DNA of 64,000 bases from Fasciolopsis buskii. Taxonomy: Eukaryota; Platyhelminthes; Trematoda; Plagiorchiida; Fasciolidae. A program made the translations under genes and the position numbers. Of the stretch, positions 35,801-47,697 are shown in pieces (the first letter of the stretch is position 1; each line of letters starts with the position of its first letter). A model generated the notes under the pieces. That model did no database searches and was not told the origin of the DNA. It saw nothing but the letters and a program-made list of their open reading frames with translations. Where the stretch lies: assembly GCA_008360955.1 (NCBI GenBank), contig LUCM01003962.1:181050-245049 (forward strand), written 5' to 3'.

Positions 35801-37636
35801 ATCAATTCCACTTACGACAGTGAAAGTCATCTTCACCGTGCATGTGAATGTTATCCACTTACCAATGTAATGAATAAAATCCATAAAAATATCTACTACT
35901 TGAATCCATTCTGTTCCTATGGAATGGTAGAATTTTACTTGCATCACTGGTAAACAGATTCGAGCCGAAAAAACCAGTTCATCAGGTGTTCAGCGATCAT
36001 GTCCGTGAACGTGAACCAGGCGGCTTAGCTACTGTAAGCTTGGATTCCACAAGCCACTTCTCGCTTTTTCACCAATGGGTAAAGAAAAACACTCAAAGGA
36101 ATTAGGGGCAACCACAGTGCAAGCGCAGTGAAGGGATAAAACAGCAAAATCCACAGCTGTTTACTGGACGCGAGGCGAAACAGGGAAGTTGTGACTGGTG
36201 TTGTCAACTTTTTCATCTTTCCCAGGCAGGTGATGATGCCCATGGGCAAAAACGTCCAAGGAACCGCCAGGTGTCTTGTAACTAGATCAGTTTGGGAATC
36301 AGGCGATGAAAGAGCAATGTAACGGCCCGGTTTCATTAATCAAACTTAGCTGACACACGCAGATTGGTGAGAATAAGTAATTCTATTCCATGCATAAGGT
36401 CACATAGCCCTGAGGGTTTTCCGATCCAAAGGTGAGATAAAATTTTCAAATGATTATTTCCTCAGTAGTTGTCACGGTAGCAAAAGAACAATCTTCGACT
36501 GATGGTGAATCAGGTGACCAGCTAACAAATAGCAAAACTGAACGCAAAAAATGTGGAAATTTCCTGGGAAAGCGAACGTACTATTTCTGTCTACCTTAAC
36601 GACTGTGAGTTGTACAGATGAAAAGGGCTATTTTGTGCCGAGTTTTCGTAGATAAAATTTGATCCAATCAATTTCATTTAATGCCTAAAGTCACGGGTGA
36701 ACGTCGTTATGCGGGATAGAATTCAATCACGCCTGGATGTCGGACGTGTTTCATTTAGTTCGGTGGACGTTTTGTCAGTTGATTCTCGAAGTTATACTGA
36801 CGGTTTGAATCAGTTTACAGACAAATCGAAACCGTAACCCATCGAAGTTGCATCATCACGAGTCATCGGGCAGGAGAAAGTTGCGATTCGTGTCCCATTG
36901 GAAATTACATTGGGCGAAAGATGAGCCTCAGCAATCACATACATGGGGATTGTTATCGAAATTGTTCCGGTAATTCAACAGAACGCAAGACTACTGCTGT
37001 GCTCAGTTTATTCCGTAAACAACAACAGATTACAATAATCGAAACGATATCCGTATATAGTGAAGGTCATTTAGTTCCAAACAAATTCATAATTACCTTA
37101 TGAAATAATCATAACTCATAAACCCTTAACGACAGTCGACGGGTTTAATTTGGTCTATCCAGATCAGGCAAGATGAGAGTCGATTGGAGCTTAAGTGACA
37201 GACCAACACGAAGGGTCGATGGTGGCAAGAATACCGCTGGTTCAGTTGGACAAATCCATGACGTATCTGGTTGAATTGAGGTCGGCTTGCAAGCGGGGCA
37301 AATCCCGGCTTGAACGTGACTCTATATTCATAATTGAGAAAAGTAAAAGAGAAGCGCAAATCGTAGTAGAAATAAAAAGCTTCTGAAAGCGATGAAAATG
37401 TTGGACTCCATTGACACACTCCAAATAAGCATTATGAGGATGTTTGATTACGCGATGAAAAATTACCATTAATCGTTCTGATTTGCATTGATTCTTGAAA
37501 GATGAATGAAATAATGGTTTAAGAACAAACTGTCTGGAGGATGGATGTCATAGGTTGATCTCTCCGGTTGATAAAATAGGCTGTTCTCGCAATATTCTCT
37601 CTAAGACTTAGTTTGATTTCCAGATATAACCCAGAT

Positions 37637-37676
37637 TCTCTCTCTCTTTGTGTGTGTGTGTGTGCATGTATGTGTG
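37637..37676. repeat. (TC)n-(TG)n compound microsatellite
   Basis: TC run followed by TG run. Confidence 0.85.
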
Positions 37677-39199
37677 ATCTGCCGACACTTCTTTGCAATG
37701 CGATATTGGGGATTTATGTAGGAGCATATCGCCTTAGTTAGTTGGACTACTTCCCTGCCCAATTTAATTCGTAATCGCCAGTGGGTGGGACATTCTGATG
37801 AAACTAAATCAATTACTATTCTTCTCATTAGCTGGCTCAAATTAGTGGCTTATGACTTAGCGTTTGTCTATACCAGATTACCGACATTTTTCTGTCAACT
37901 GTCCACGTAAACACCCATCATACTGTTAGTACTACTATCAGTGGTCACCAATTACTAATTATCAACTGCACATAAACTATCGTTAAATAGTTCCCGATTT
38001 GTGGGCAAGCACTTTGTTGGTGATTGTCTAATTCCGTCTGAGCTAATCAAAGGAGCTGTTCCTCTCTGAAACTTTGACCATACTAATCATCTCATTGTAA
38101 ATTGGGAACGTGCAATTTGACTTCTGCTTGGGGAAGATGATAGCTGAGAACTGGACTGAAATTTCGGTTAGCTTCAGGGAGACTTAGGTGAGGAAACCAT
38201 CTAAATCGGATTGATTTTCCCATTTGCCACGTTATTTGCCATTGCTTTGTGGGTTTTTGTGTGTGCTGTCTTTCACAAAAGCGAAACACCTCTGGGGTCA
38301 CCTGACTTTCTGATGTGCTTGAAACCAGCCACACACTTCCATCCAGTGTGCTATAGCCCCTGGACGAACCCAACAAAAGGATTTCCATGGTGCACAAAGC
38401 TGAACCTTGATTCCCAAGAGGATTCGGCCAATCAGTAAGCCCCAGCTCTGCGATCAGAAAAGTCGACCCTACATACTGAGGAAAATTAAGCAGATCCAGC
38501 TTTGACTATCATGGAGAGTGATTTTGCTAACGGAGATAACGAACATTGTTATTAGCCTAATTGCCACCTTATATTGGACAAGAGTCCGTGGTAGATGTGC
38601 GATTAATTGATGCGATAAACGCGACCAAATGAAGAAGAATGTCTTCATGCTATTCAAGCGCTCCATCCTCCCCAGCTTGACAAAACAGCTAGCCTAGATT
38701 TTTGATTTATACTCTAATTTACTCAGTGTTCGTTCCCAAATGTGGCCGTTGAACAGGTCGATTTTGCCAGTCACAAAGCCTTTTAGGATAACTCAAACAA
38801 AAGCTTGACGAGAAACATTTTTCGATGCGAACAACGAGAGGCTTGTTGGCCAATTTAAAACAAGGCTACAGGTAGTTTGGTTTATTCAGTGGTTCTGTGT
38901 GCCACGCACCAGTTGTAGCGTGGAATCCGGAATCTCAAGCCTAGTATGACAAACTCTTCGTTAGCCTACCAGCATCGGAATAAACTCCAACTGATCGAAT
39001 TGAGCAACTGAATTCCAATCCAACACTGTCAGCATGCATTCCAGTGTCTAGATTGTAAGATTTTTAACGTGTACCTTCTACACATGAAAGTGTACGTGCA
39101 TGACTTCATTTTCTAGGTAAATACACACGAGGGAACTGGGCCAATAAGTGGCTAATTTGAATACCGAGAAGAACTTATGGATTTTGCTGTCATAAGTAT

Positions 39200-39244
39200 G
39201 TTTTCATGAAATAATTCACCATGTGATATCATCGCTCAACTCCC
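39200..39244 (-). repeat. Orphan tail fragment of the hammerhead SINE family
   Basis: The 43-45 bases starting gttttcatgaaataattcac match 2344-2386 of repeat copy 1 with about four mismatches, then identity stops at 'actccc'. Only the tail after the hammerhead core is present. A truncated SINE insertion is the simplest reading. Confidence 0.6.
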
Positions 39245-40456
39245 ACTACTAACATGTAATAAGTATGTTTCTCGTATGCGAAGATGGATAGGCGAAATTT
39301 CATGGGTAACACAATCGCATTAGCTGTTATTGCCGACAATCAAGTCGATAAATCTTCCGACAACTCACCATGTGCTTTGCAAGTAGGCTCATTCATTCAA
39401 GTATGTTGTTCGTAATTCGAATGCGCTTCTATTGTCTACTTAACAGATTAGGGACGCAAATTTGCACTCAACTGAAGGTTGTGACACAAGGATAATATAT
39501 ATGTTTGATAATTCCTTACACTAAGTTGATTACATCATTTGGAAAAGTAAATTGACCGCTAAGAACGGTTGAGTGTTTTATCACTGTTTAGGTGAAAGAA
39601 ATGTTTCCCGTTCCGAATTTCATTACAAAATCATTCCATGATAAATTGCGTGCACTTGGAGATGGATCACTGTTGTGACCATCCACATAGTCATCATTTT
39701 GCATGCTGTTAAGTGGAACAGAACTTTGTCGTTTTAACTCTGTCTGATCCCAAGAATTGATTGTCACCCTAACTAATCTAGTTGACCCCGTTCTCGGGCA
39801 TCAAGAAGCCATCTTTGCACAAACGCAATTGTCCAGTTTGAGGTTCATCATGCCCCCCTCCGCCCGCATTTGACCTCCTGTCCAATTTAGTCTGTCCACA
39901 CTCTTTCTAGAATTTCACGAAAGTAATCATAACGATAACGATCTTGGTATCCGTTGCTTCGCCGAATTTCACTCTCTTGTAATAAGACAAACTTGTGCTA
40001 CGTTCTATCATCCTCTCCTGATCATAAATGAACTCAGCGGGACAAGCCTGCATCAGGAATGCGGGCAGCGATCTACTCCAAAAACACCATCGTTTCACAA
40101 TAACCCGAATTCGCACCAAGTTCACAATGTAAAATGATATTCGATTTCCGAAAAAGCGGGCATTTTCTCATTCCGCATGATCAAACAACAACAATGGACT
40201 TGTTTTGATCTCAGTATATGTTGATTAGTTCATGAGAGTGTCCCCAACGGAATTCGATGTCATCCTGCTACTCCGACAGGACGGTAAATGTCTTGAATAC
40301 AGGGCAAAGTTTATACATGGGCTCACCAAGTTGTAATCTTGATTGCAGTGTTCTGGTGAAGGTGATCTTCTAACGAACTTCGTCTTCTGAATGTTTGCTC
40401 GAACAAAGCTGGAATGACAAACGAACGACCGGTCAGTGAGCCGATCGGCCGATGAT

Positions 40457-40476
40457 GACACACACACACACGCGCA
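40457..40476. repeat. (CA)n microsatellite
   Basis: Short CA tract. Confidence 0.75.
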
Positions 40477-40951
40477 TACACCTGCCCCGTTTGTTGGACA
40501 AGATTTTTAAACATGCTCAGTCACAGGGAAAGTATTGTGAAATTCCGAAATACTCTGATGTCTCCTATCGTGTTTAAATTACTGTCAGTACATCTTGGAC
40601 ATATGCGGATGTCGTTGTGCCAACATATTGTGACCCGTTGCAGTGTTTCACTTATCATAAAATTTTGGCAAACGATAACTTAGCCGAATAGAAAGCAGAA
40701 ATACAATTAATGAGATCGTTGAATTCGACTGGACGAATTAATCTAATTTTTCGTCGGTGAGAGATTGTGAAGTGAATCACCGTCTTCCGTTGTTTGTCAA
40801 TTCAACCGTTAATCACACGGAGAGTATCGTCCTTTGGAATATCCGCTGTGTTCCGCCGATGATTCTATGGCTGTTTGATCCCTAGGTGCCTGAACATTCC
40901 CGGGCAACATTAATGAATATAACGTGGTGAAAATATGACAAAAGCGAGAGG

Positions 40952-40977
40952 AGTGTGTGTGTCTGTGTGTGTGCATG
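40952..40977. repeat. (TG)n microsatellite
   Basis: Short interrupted TG tract. Confidence 0.8.
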
Positions 40978-41634
40978 CCCGACACTTTTCGCAAGGTGGT
41001 AGCAGTATGCTAAGATGAAAGGCGAACAAGGCTAACTGAAGCGATTATACGTGCTTACACTAATAGTCCTTGTTTGATTAGATGCCTCGTGTTCTATCAC
41101 CGGACTCCAACCTGAATCATTAGGACTGTGCGTTGATGAGTCCATTTATGAGGCACAGCAATAACTGCGTTACTGACCATGTGGTTGTGGGTAAATTCGG
41201 TTCTCTCACACATACATAATAATCCTTATAAGGTCCTTAAACGACCTGATATTGTTACATTTATTCTCGTCTACGATCTTCCTCAAAAGTTGCAGTACAT
41301 GAACAACCTAAATAGAATCACAGCGTCTAAATTTGCGTTAATGATTTACATGTTCATTCACCACACACTAACAACGGTCTGAAACGGAGAACACGTTAAA
41401 AGTGAAGTGTTTTTCTTTTCGCGGTTTGAAAATCTGGATGAGGTAATTTGCGCGGACTGATTCAAAAACTGTACATATGGAAGGACTTATGTAACCGGAG
41501 TGCTTAGAGCAAGCTGAGTCAACGGCACCGTTAATTACTCTTTGCTACATACATGGGTGGGAAAGGGATTTGTGATGTTACCCATATTTGTGTCTGACTA
41601 ATCCAATCCTTCTTATAGTGAAAATTTTTTGTCA

Positions 41635-41707
41635 AGATATATGGTGATGTAATGGCATGAGTACGAATCACTGAAAACGAGCTTGTTCGCCAACTTGTGT
41701 TCTCCCA
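41635..41707 (+). repeat. Old dispersed repeat, copy B
   Basis: Partner of 26293-26366. It shares gaaaacgagcttgttcg and the flanking spaced matches in the same orientation. Confidence 0.5.
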
Positions 41708-43349
41708 ATGTGCTCAGTGGTAATTTTCAAGGAATTGAAACAAGCTAATTACTGTTTCGTGGTTTTTTAAATACAAACCGGAAAGCTCCAAACTACACAT
41801 AATTATCTGCAACGATTGACGTTCGTTTCATTATGAATTTGACAGTTCAGGAATTTAATCAACAAATATTTCATTAAACTTTTTCAAATTAACGACTCAA
41901 TCAAGAAACCTTAGAGATGAAAGCAAAAACAAGCAATCGGTCACGTATGCTTTGAAAGCTATCTCACATCGACCATGAAACATGAGTGATTTCGTTGCAA
42001 GTCGCACGGTTCACGTAAAGAAGAACGCGCTAGCCAATTTTATACCCTAGTAGGCCTGCTTGGATGGATGCAGACGAGTTCCACGAACTATACAGGACGT
42101 GCACAATTCATCTAATCTAAACGAGATCAAACTCTTCACGAGAGCCACATCGAAGTTGCCAGCATGATACCCAGATGACGTCATTTCATCATACGAAATG
42201 GAAATCTTGCCTTTGATTCCGCTCGGTCGTTCGTCATCAAAATTAGCTCCCTAGGAATTCGTTAGACTAGACACGTACTGGTTGAGCAAAATGAGGGAAT
42301 CAAAACCATAAAATAAACCGATATTTTACCTTTATGGGTTGACTGGATTACTGAGTGATCTCTTAGGCGAGCCGTAACTTTGAACACAGACGACAAAATA
42401 TCTGAATTTTACACCCACCATAGACAACTTCATTGGCAATTTGTTCGTTATTGTACGAGCTTGGTGCGGCATTGTCAAAATTCACGTTTCTCTGTATGGT
42501 TTTCGTCCGTTGGATTACGATTTCCACACAACGTCAAACCCTGTACTGGTCGTTCTCGTATACGGATAGTGTGAACTATCGCTTGATCAGTAAATGCGAC
42601 TGTATTTCACGTCCCAACTATCAAACGAGGACTGGAAAAAAGTGACTTGAAATAACACAAAACATTCACCGTATCTCAACTGCCAGTAATCGATCTACAA
42701 ATTTGTGATTATTTGAACCTTGGTTAAGAACACCAGTATTTCTCGCGGAACAAATGTACCTTTTTACTGAAATGGACTATGGTTCATTTTTGCAAGTTGT
42801 CCACTGTTTTGTACACGATTCCTGGATATTTTGATACATTTTAACCCATTGAGGAGACCATTTTCTCATTTTCTACCAGAATGAGTGGACATAATAATTG
42901 GTTTTGTTTTATTTTTTAGACCGAAAAGATCTCCATCTGTTAGCATCGGCAGCGTGTACGCACTTGTTTTTATAAACAATTTAGGGCATTTTGCATTTTC
43001 ACAAAAGATTTTCATTCTAAACTAAATCGCACCCCTTTCTCCCAGTGTTCAGTATTAAGAAGACATAGATTTGTCGAGTGAAACCGAACGGAGACACAGC
43101 AAATCGGTCACACTGTAGGTGTGAACGTGATTTCTCGGCCTCCCAGATTGTTCAGAAACTAGTCAGATATTTTATCACTCAGTAAGGTGTGTAGTATGAA
43201 AAACGAGAAATGTGATCAGATTAGTCAACGGTGAGTAAAATTTTCAGTTGTTTGTTTTGTCTGTGCTAAGCTTCATGTAAACATCCATGTCCAGGTCTGA
43301 ACATGTAAATTATCAATTTCCACCAGTCTCTTCCACAAATGTAAGCTAG

Positions 43350-43416
43350 GGGTCGGGATCCGAACACCTGACTTTCCGTTGTTTTGGTATAATCTGTAGC
43401 CTACCGACCTGATCGT
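43350..43416 (-). repeat. tRNA-derived SINE head
   Basis: On the minus strand, GGTCGGTAGGCTACAG (A-box-like) is followed by TCAGGTGTTCGGATCCCGAC (B box). Its body differs from the SINE at 47620, suggesting a different tRNA parent. Confidence 0.5.
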
Positions 43417-45049
43417 TTGGCAGACATCGAAAGCCAATTTCGCAGACGAGTATCCAGTTTTGAGCAAACACTTTCCGAACACCAAATCTGAGCTACGATA
43501 CATGGGACAGCATGACTACCAATCGTCCAACACGAGGTATTTTTTCACTCAAAACCTTAGACGACAGTGTTAATTTCAACTCCATTTTGCCTTCAAATGA
43601 ATGTCTTATTTTAATGAAAGTCATTCGAGCGATTAACTTTGCAGTCCAGGTCAAAAGGAAGAATCTGCCCCGAGTGAAACAGTGTTGCGCAACCCATCCA
43701 TGAGGCTCAGACAGTGCTACTCATTAATAACTAATCAGCTGGAAGAATTAACAATAAACTAATTGGACTATAGGATGAGTAAACTCTACATCGATTTTTG
43801 CAGTTCAACTGGTAACTGATTTCCGTAGTCATAGCAGCACAAAGAAGCGGCCATCATATTTCGCGCATGAATGCCCCTCTCCATTTAGAGGTACACTTGC
43901 TAGGACAATGAAATATGGTAAATGGTGGATTCATAGACCTTTTGAATACACGTTTGTAGTACCATGTGATGTGTCTGCCAGTCCTACGCATTATTTACAG
44001 TCTGCATGTATAAAAAAGAAAATTCATCGACTGGATAAACCACTACCGTTAGCCGTAAAATCTACTTGACCAATGAGCAAGTGCAAGGTTCACGAGAACG
44101 ACTCCAGTGTACTTACTCGGTACTCTGTCCGGCTATATTTTATTTAACTGGTTTGTGATAAGACGGTAAATTCTGTTTTAACATACTTACAGACATATGT
44201 ACTTAGAGCTCTCAAGAGTTGTGGCTAAAAGTCACTTCAAATCAGATTAGCGGAACTTCGCTATGTGAAAATACTAAGGCTACAACCTCATCGTTATCAC
44301 TAACAATTTCAGCCCTACTAAAAACCCATTTCGACTTACCGAAAACTGCAATCAATAGTCTCGTGAAGTGAAGCTTGACTGGAATTGATAATCCTCCGCT
44401 GGACTGTGAATGTTACAAAAACATGCATTTATGGTATCCGGACAAGTTCCTCCTAGACTGCGAATGAGAAAACCCGCACGCGCACTAATAGGCTGTTAAT
44501 TAGATGGAGTCACGGTCAGCATGTTAGGGGAAAAGTATCCGCCAACCCAAGAACGTTATGGGTTTTTGTCTTGCAAACAATTCTCCCATAAAATGCCAAA
44601 AGATTTGGCTGGGATCACTGGGACCTGGACGGTGTGAACCATGGTTTACTAAAACTGCAAACAGCGATGTTTTTAGATGATATTTTATTCTTCAACTAGT
44701 GTGCGAATTGATGTTTACTTTGACCAAGGGTTCTGGAAATCCTGGTAACTTTTTGGTAGCTAATCTGCACTGGATGCTTAGAATGTCAGTCAACGACTGG
44801 CACCGGTTTGGGTATACATACCTCTATCTTGCCCGGCATATCAGGTCTTTGGACTCACGTCTGGACTTCCGTTTGGGGACCAGAGAATAATGCCGCCACA
44901 GGTGAATCATTTGTTTTGATGCGTAATCGATGATGTGGTGTAGTTAGTTCTCTCTTCAAATTGTTTTTATCCTTTCCATTTTTCGTCTATTATTTTCCTG
45001 TTTCGTCATGATTATTGTGATATTCGATTAGTAATCCCATATCTGATGC

Positions 45050-45072
45050 ATATATATATATATATATATATA
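45050..45072. repeat. (TA)n microsatellite
   Basis: TA tract of about 23 bp. Confidence 0.9.
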
Positions 45073-45791
45073 ATTTTGTTCACTCATCCAGATACTACTG
45101 CACTGAATCTTTCACGAACCTGTTCTGTGATAGCATCCATTCACCGAAATCTGACGTGACGAGCCTAGACACGAACAGGTCCTAGTTTTCGGTATATCAC
45201 CTACAAGTTAAAATTTGATGAATCTTGATTTCGTCATATCTGAACTCTCGGATCTTTGGTTTTTCTACTGCCCAACAGTCTTCGGTCATGGTTCATCACC
45301 ATCAAAGAGTTTTAACAGGCTGATGCAAAGTTAACACACTTTTCGCGATAAAGACTAGCGAACAAACATATCATTTGCGAATTGTGTATCCCAACTACGG
45401 GACTCGATAGCTGAATATGCTATTTATCGTTAACTGTAATATCAGTAACAAACTATATGTTCACTTTAACTCAGGTTGATATTTGGCAAAAATGTACTAC
45501 CCTTTTTGTTGGCGCCTGACATCATACGGTCACAAAGATTTTTGAATTATCTTCTGTAATATGGAAGATGCCTAAAGTTACATTTTGGCATAGTTCTCAC
45601 TATGACACTACCGTTTATCTTCCGTTTTTAATGTCATATTCCATTCGCGAGTTTCCGATGCTGGAGTGTGAGCGCGAGTTTGCCAAGACAATGAAATACA
45701 ACGATAATTTCGGTTAGATCGATAGTTCATCAACCATTGTTATTCCATCCTGAATATCGGAGCATAAGTCATCTACTATGGGAGCTGGATG

Positions 45792-46048
45792 CTAGTTTTG
45801 GGGATGAAACCCATGGGCACAGCGAAACCTTTCGTACGCGGTCCGATGTTCCACATCACTCATTCCAATCGGTAAACCAGTTCGAGTTCGCCCCTGATAG
45901 CTTTGGCTAGTCAAAACGACCAGCCCATTTCGACAAGCCGTGGGAACTAAATCTGTCCATTTCGTTGGCTGCTCACCATGCTTGTGCGCAAATTCACGTG
46001 CGTGTGTGTGGTGTGTGCGTGTGTGTAGTGTGTGCGCGTGTTTGTAGT

Positions 46049-46082
<34 letters not shown>

Positions 46083-46260
46083 TTGTGTTTGCGTGTACCT
46101 CACACGTGCAATCCACTGTGCCACTTTGCATCTGACCCCGCTCTCGCTTCTCGGTCGACTGCCGCCAAAAGATCACCTTTCAGTTGCTGGGTCAAATAAC
46201 GTTTCACTGGGTCTTTCAAAGGCAAAACTAGCGTGGCTGGATTTGCAGTCTTTATGACAT
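45792..46260 (-). repeat. Dispersed-repeat-like block around a (TG)n tract
   Basis: An imperfect (TG)n tract at 45996-46096 sits between two flanks that read like fragments of a repeat family on the minus strand (RTGLPIGMSDVEHRTAYERF on one side, RQSTEKRERGQMQSGTVDC on the other). The open frame spanning the tract encodes Thr-His repeats from the microsatellite and is not a credible gene. Confidence 0.35.
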
Positions 46261-47619
46261 TCCCCATGAGCCAGCAAACTTATATTTACACAGGGTTGAC
46301 ATTAGTGGGTGTGCGTGGAGAGAGTCTATGGTTAGATGTGAAGCGCCGGAAGCGCACGTTTGTAACGTTTACTAGAAATTTTTGTCCATCAGATGGCTAA
46401 CCCAGTTCTGGCCATTGTGCGTATGTTAGTTTACCCACTCGAGAAACCGGGGGTGGGGAAACCGTGCCGGGGTTCGTTTGAAACATGTCAAGAATAGATT
46501 GTTGACCCACTCACAACTGACAGAACGGCAACCATTGTTCTCGTATGACAGGCATACCAAAGAATAACAACGAAAGATAAACTCCATCATTATTTCAGAT
46601 ATGATGACAGCGGGACCTTCGGATTGGGTATCGGTTATTGGTAATGAAAATTAATTCACCAGTGACGAGTAGAACTGCATTTTGAAAAGTCATCAGCTTA
46701 GACGACATTCAGACCTACGGTTGTACGCTGAACAGACCGAAATCCCGTTGTGCATGTACACACAGTTGCCAGAAGATAAGGTATAGCCCACACAGGTAGG
46801 TAACATTATTACGTTACTTACCACAGGACAATAGGCAATTTGGCAAGTTCCACGCAAGTCTAGTGGGTTTTCAATTTTCTATCGTGCTACCAGAACATTC
46901 GGCATATCGGTGACAGACAGAATATCCCTGAAAAAGCTAAAATGACCTAATTAACGTGCACGCTTTCTGGACCAATATCAGCCTCCGCCTGTAGGCACCA
47001 AGATGGTGGCCACCGACAAGGAAACCAGCGAGCTCTCACCCAGCATTTCGGAGTGGGATGTGAGCAGCTGGTTGCTTTATTAATCCTGCCCTGGTCGACT
47101 CCAATCCAGAAAGCCAACGAAATCTTCCACTGTTAATCAGCCCCTAAAAACGATTTATATCATCTGACAGGTAGACGCTGATTACTTCCGGGTTAGAAGC
47201 ATCATCTGAAGTCAAGTATATTTTTCCAGTGTGTCTTCGGATGAATGAAGTCCTCGAAATTTACACGATAACCGAAGATATGCTCTTACGAATAGACCAA
47301 AAAAGAGAAGAATAGAGTGACTTTCAATGTTTAGGAAAATGATTACTTGATATTTGTGCGTGTTGGGGATATGCAAACAGCTTTTATCAAACTGCTCTGT
47401 AAGATACGGTGAAAGTTCGAAAATGTTTCCTGAGTAACCGGGCTATTAACCATTATCGGTTGGTTATCAGTGATACTTATGGAAGTGTTTCTAGGTACGC
47501 TATGCGTTATATAGTTCTTTTTTTATCTTTTTACTCCCTTTACTAGTGAAATAACAATGTACATCATTTATCAAGAAGTAGGCCGCGGCCAACAGAGGGA
47601 TGCCCAGTGGGGAGGTTGA

Positions 47620-47697
47620 CCGGCTGTCGGAGGATTCGAATTCACAACCTTCACGTCCAAACGCCCAGACTTTATTCGCTTGGCCACCTCCGGCCAA
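47620..47697 (-). repeat. tRNA-derived SINE head (Ser/Leu-like)
   Basis: On the minus strand, GGTGGCCAAGCGAATAAAG is a good A-box region and GAATTCGAATCC a good B box, with tRNA spacing. Sequence continues into GTCAACCTCCCC and a GC-rich stretch. There is no matching acceptor stem, so it is a SINE rather than a tRNA gene. Confidence 0.6.

Larger units (their letters stand above)
32994..43349. other. Gene-poor stretch
   Basis: Nothing recognisable beyond the SINE tail at 39200, the repeat at 41635 and microsatellites. The minus-strand frame 36336-36025 is hydrophobic near its end but has no start context, splice partner or family match. Confidence 0.4.

Noticed and set aside
41130..41165. TTGATGAGTCC motif as a hammerhead core
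   Set aside because: No GAAAC box follows at the right distance and no closing stem is seen.
45792..46176. Thr-His repeat open frames (110 and 60 codons)
   Set aside because: They are translations of the (TG)n microsatellite.
46500..46560. Minus-strand LWYAC stretch resembling the WYAC of an FRMD4 FERM F3 lobe
   Set aside because: Following residues do not match, and no acceptor AG precedes it. Four matching residues are compatible with chance.
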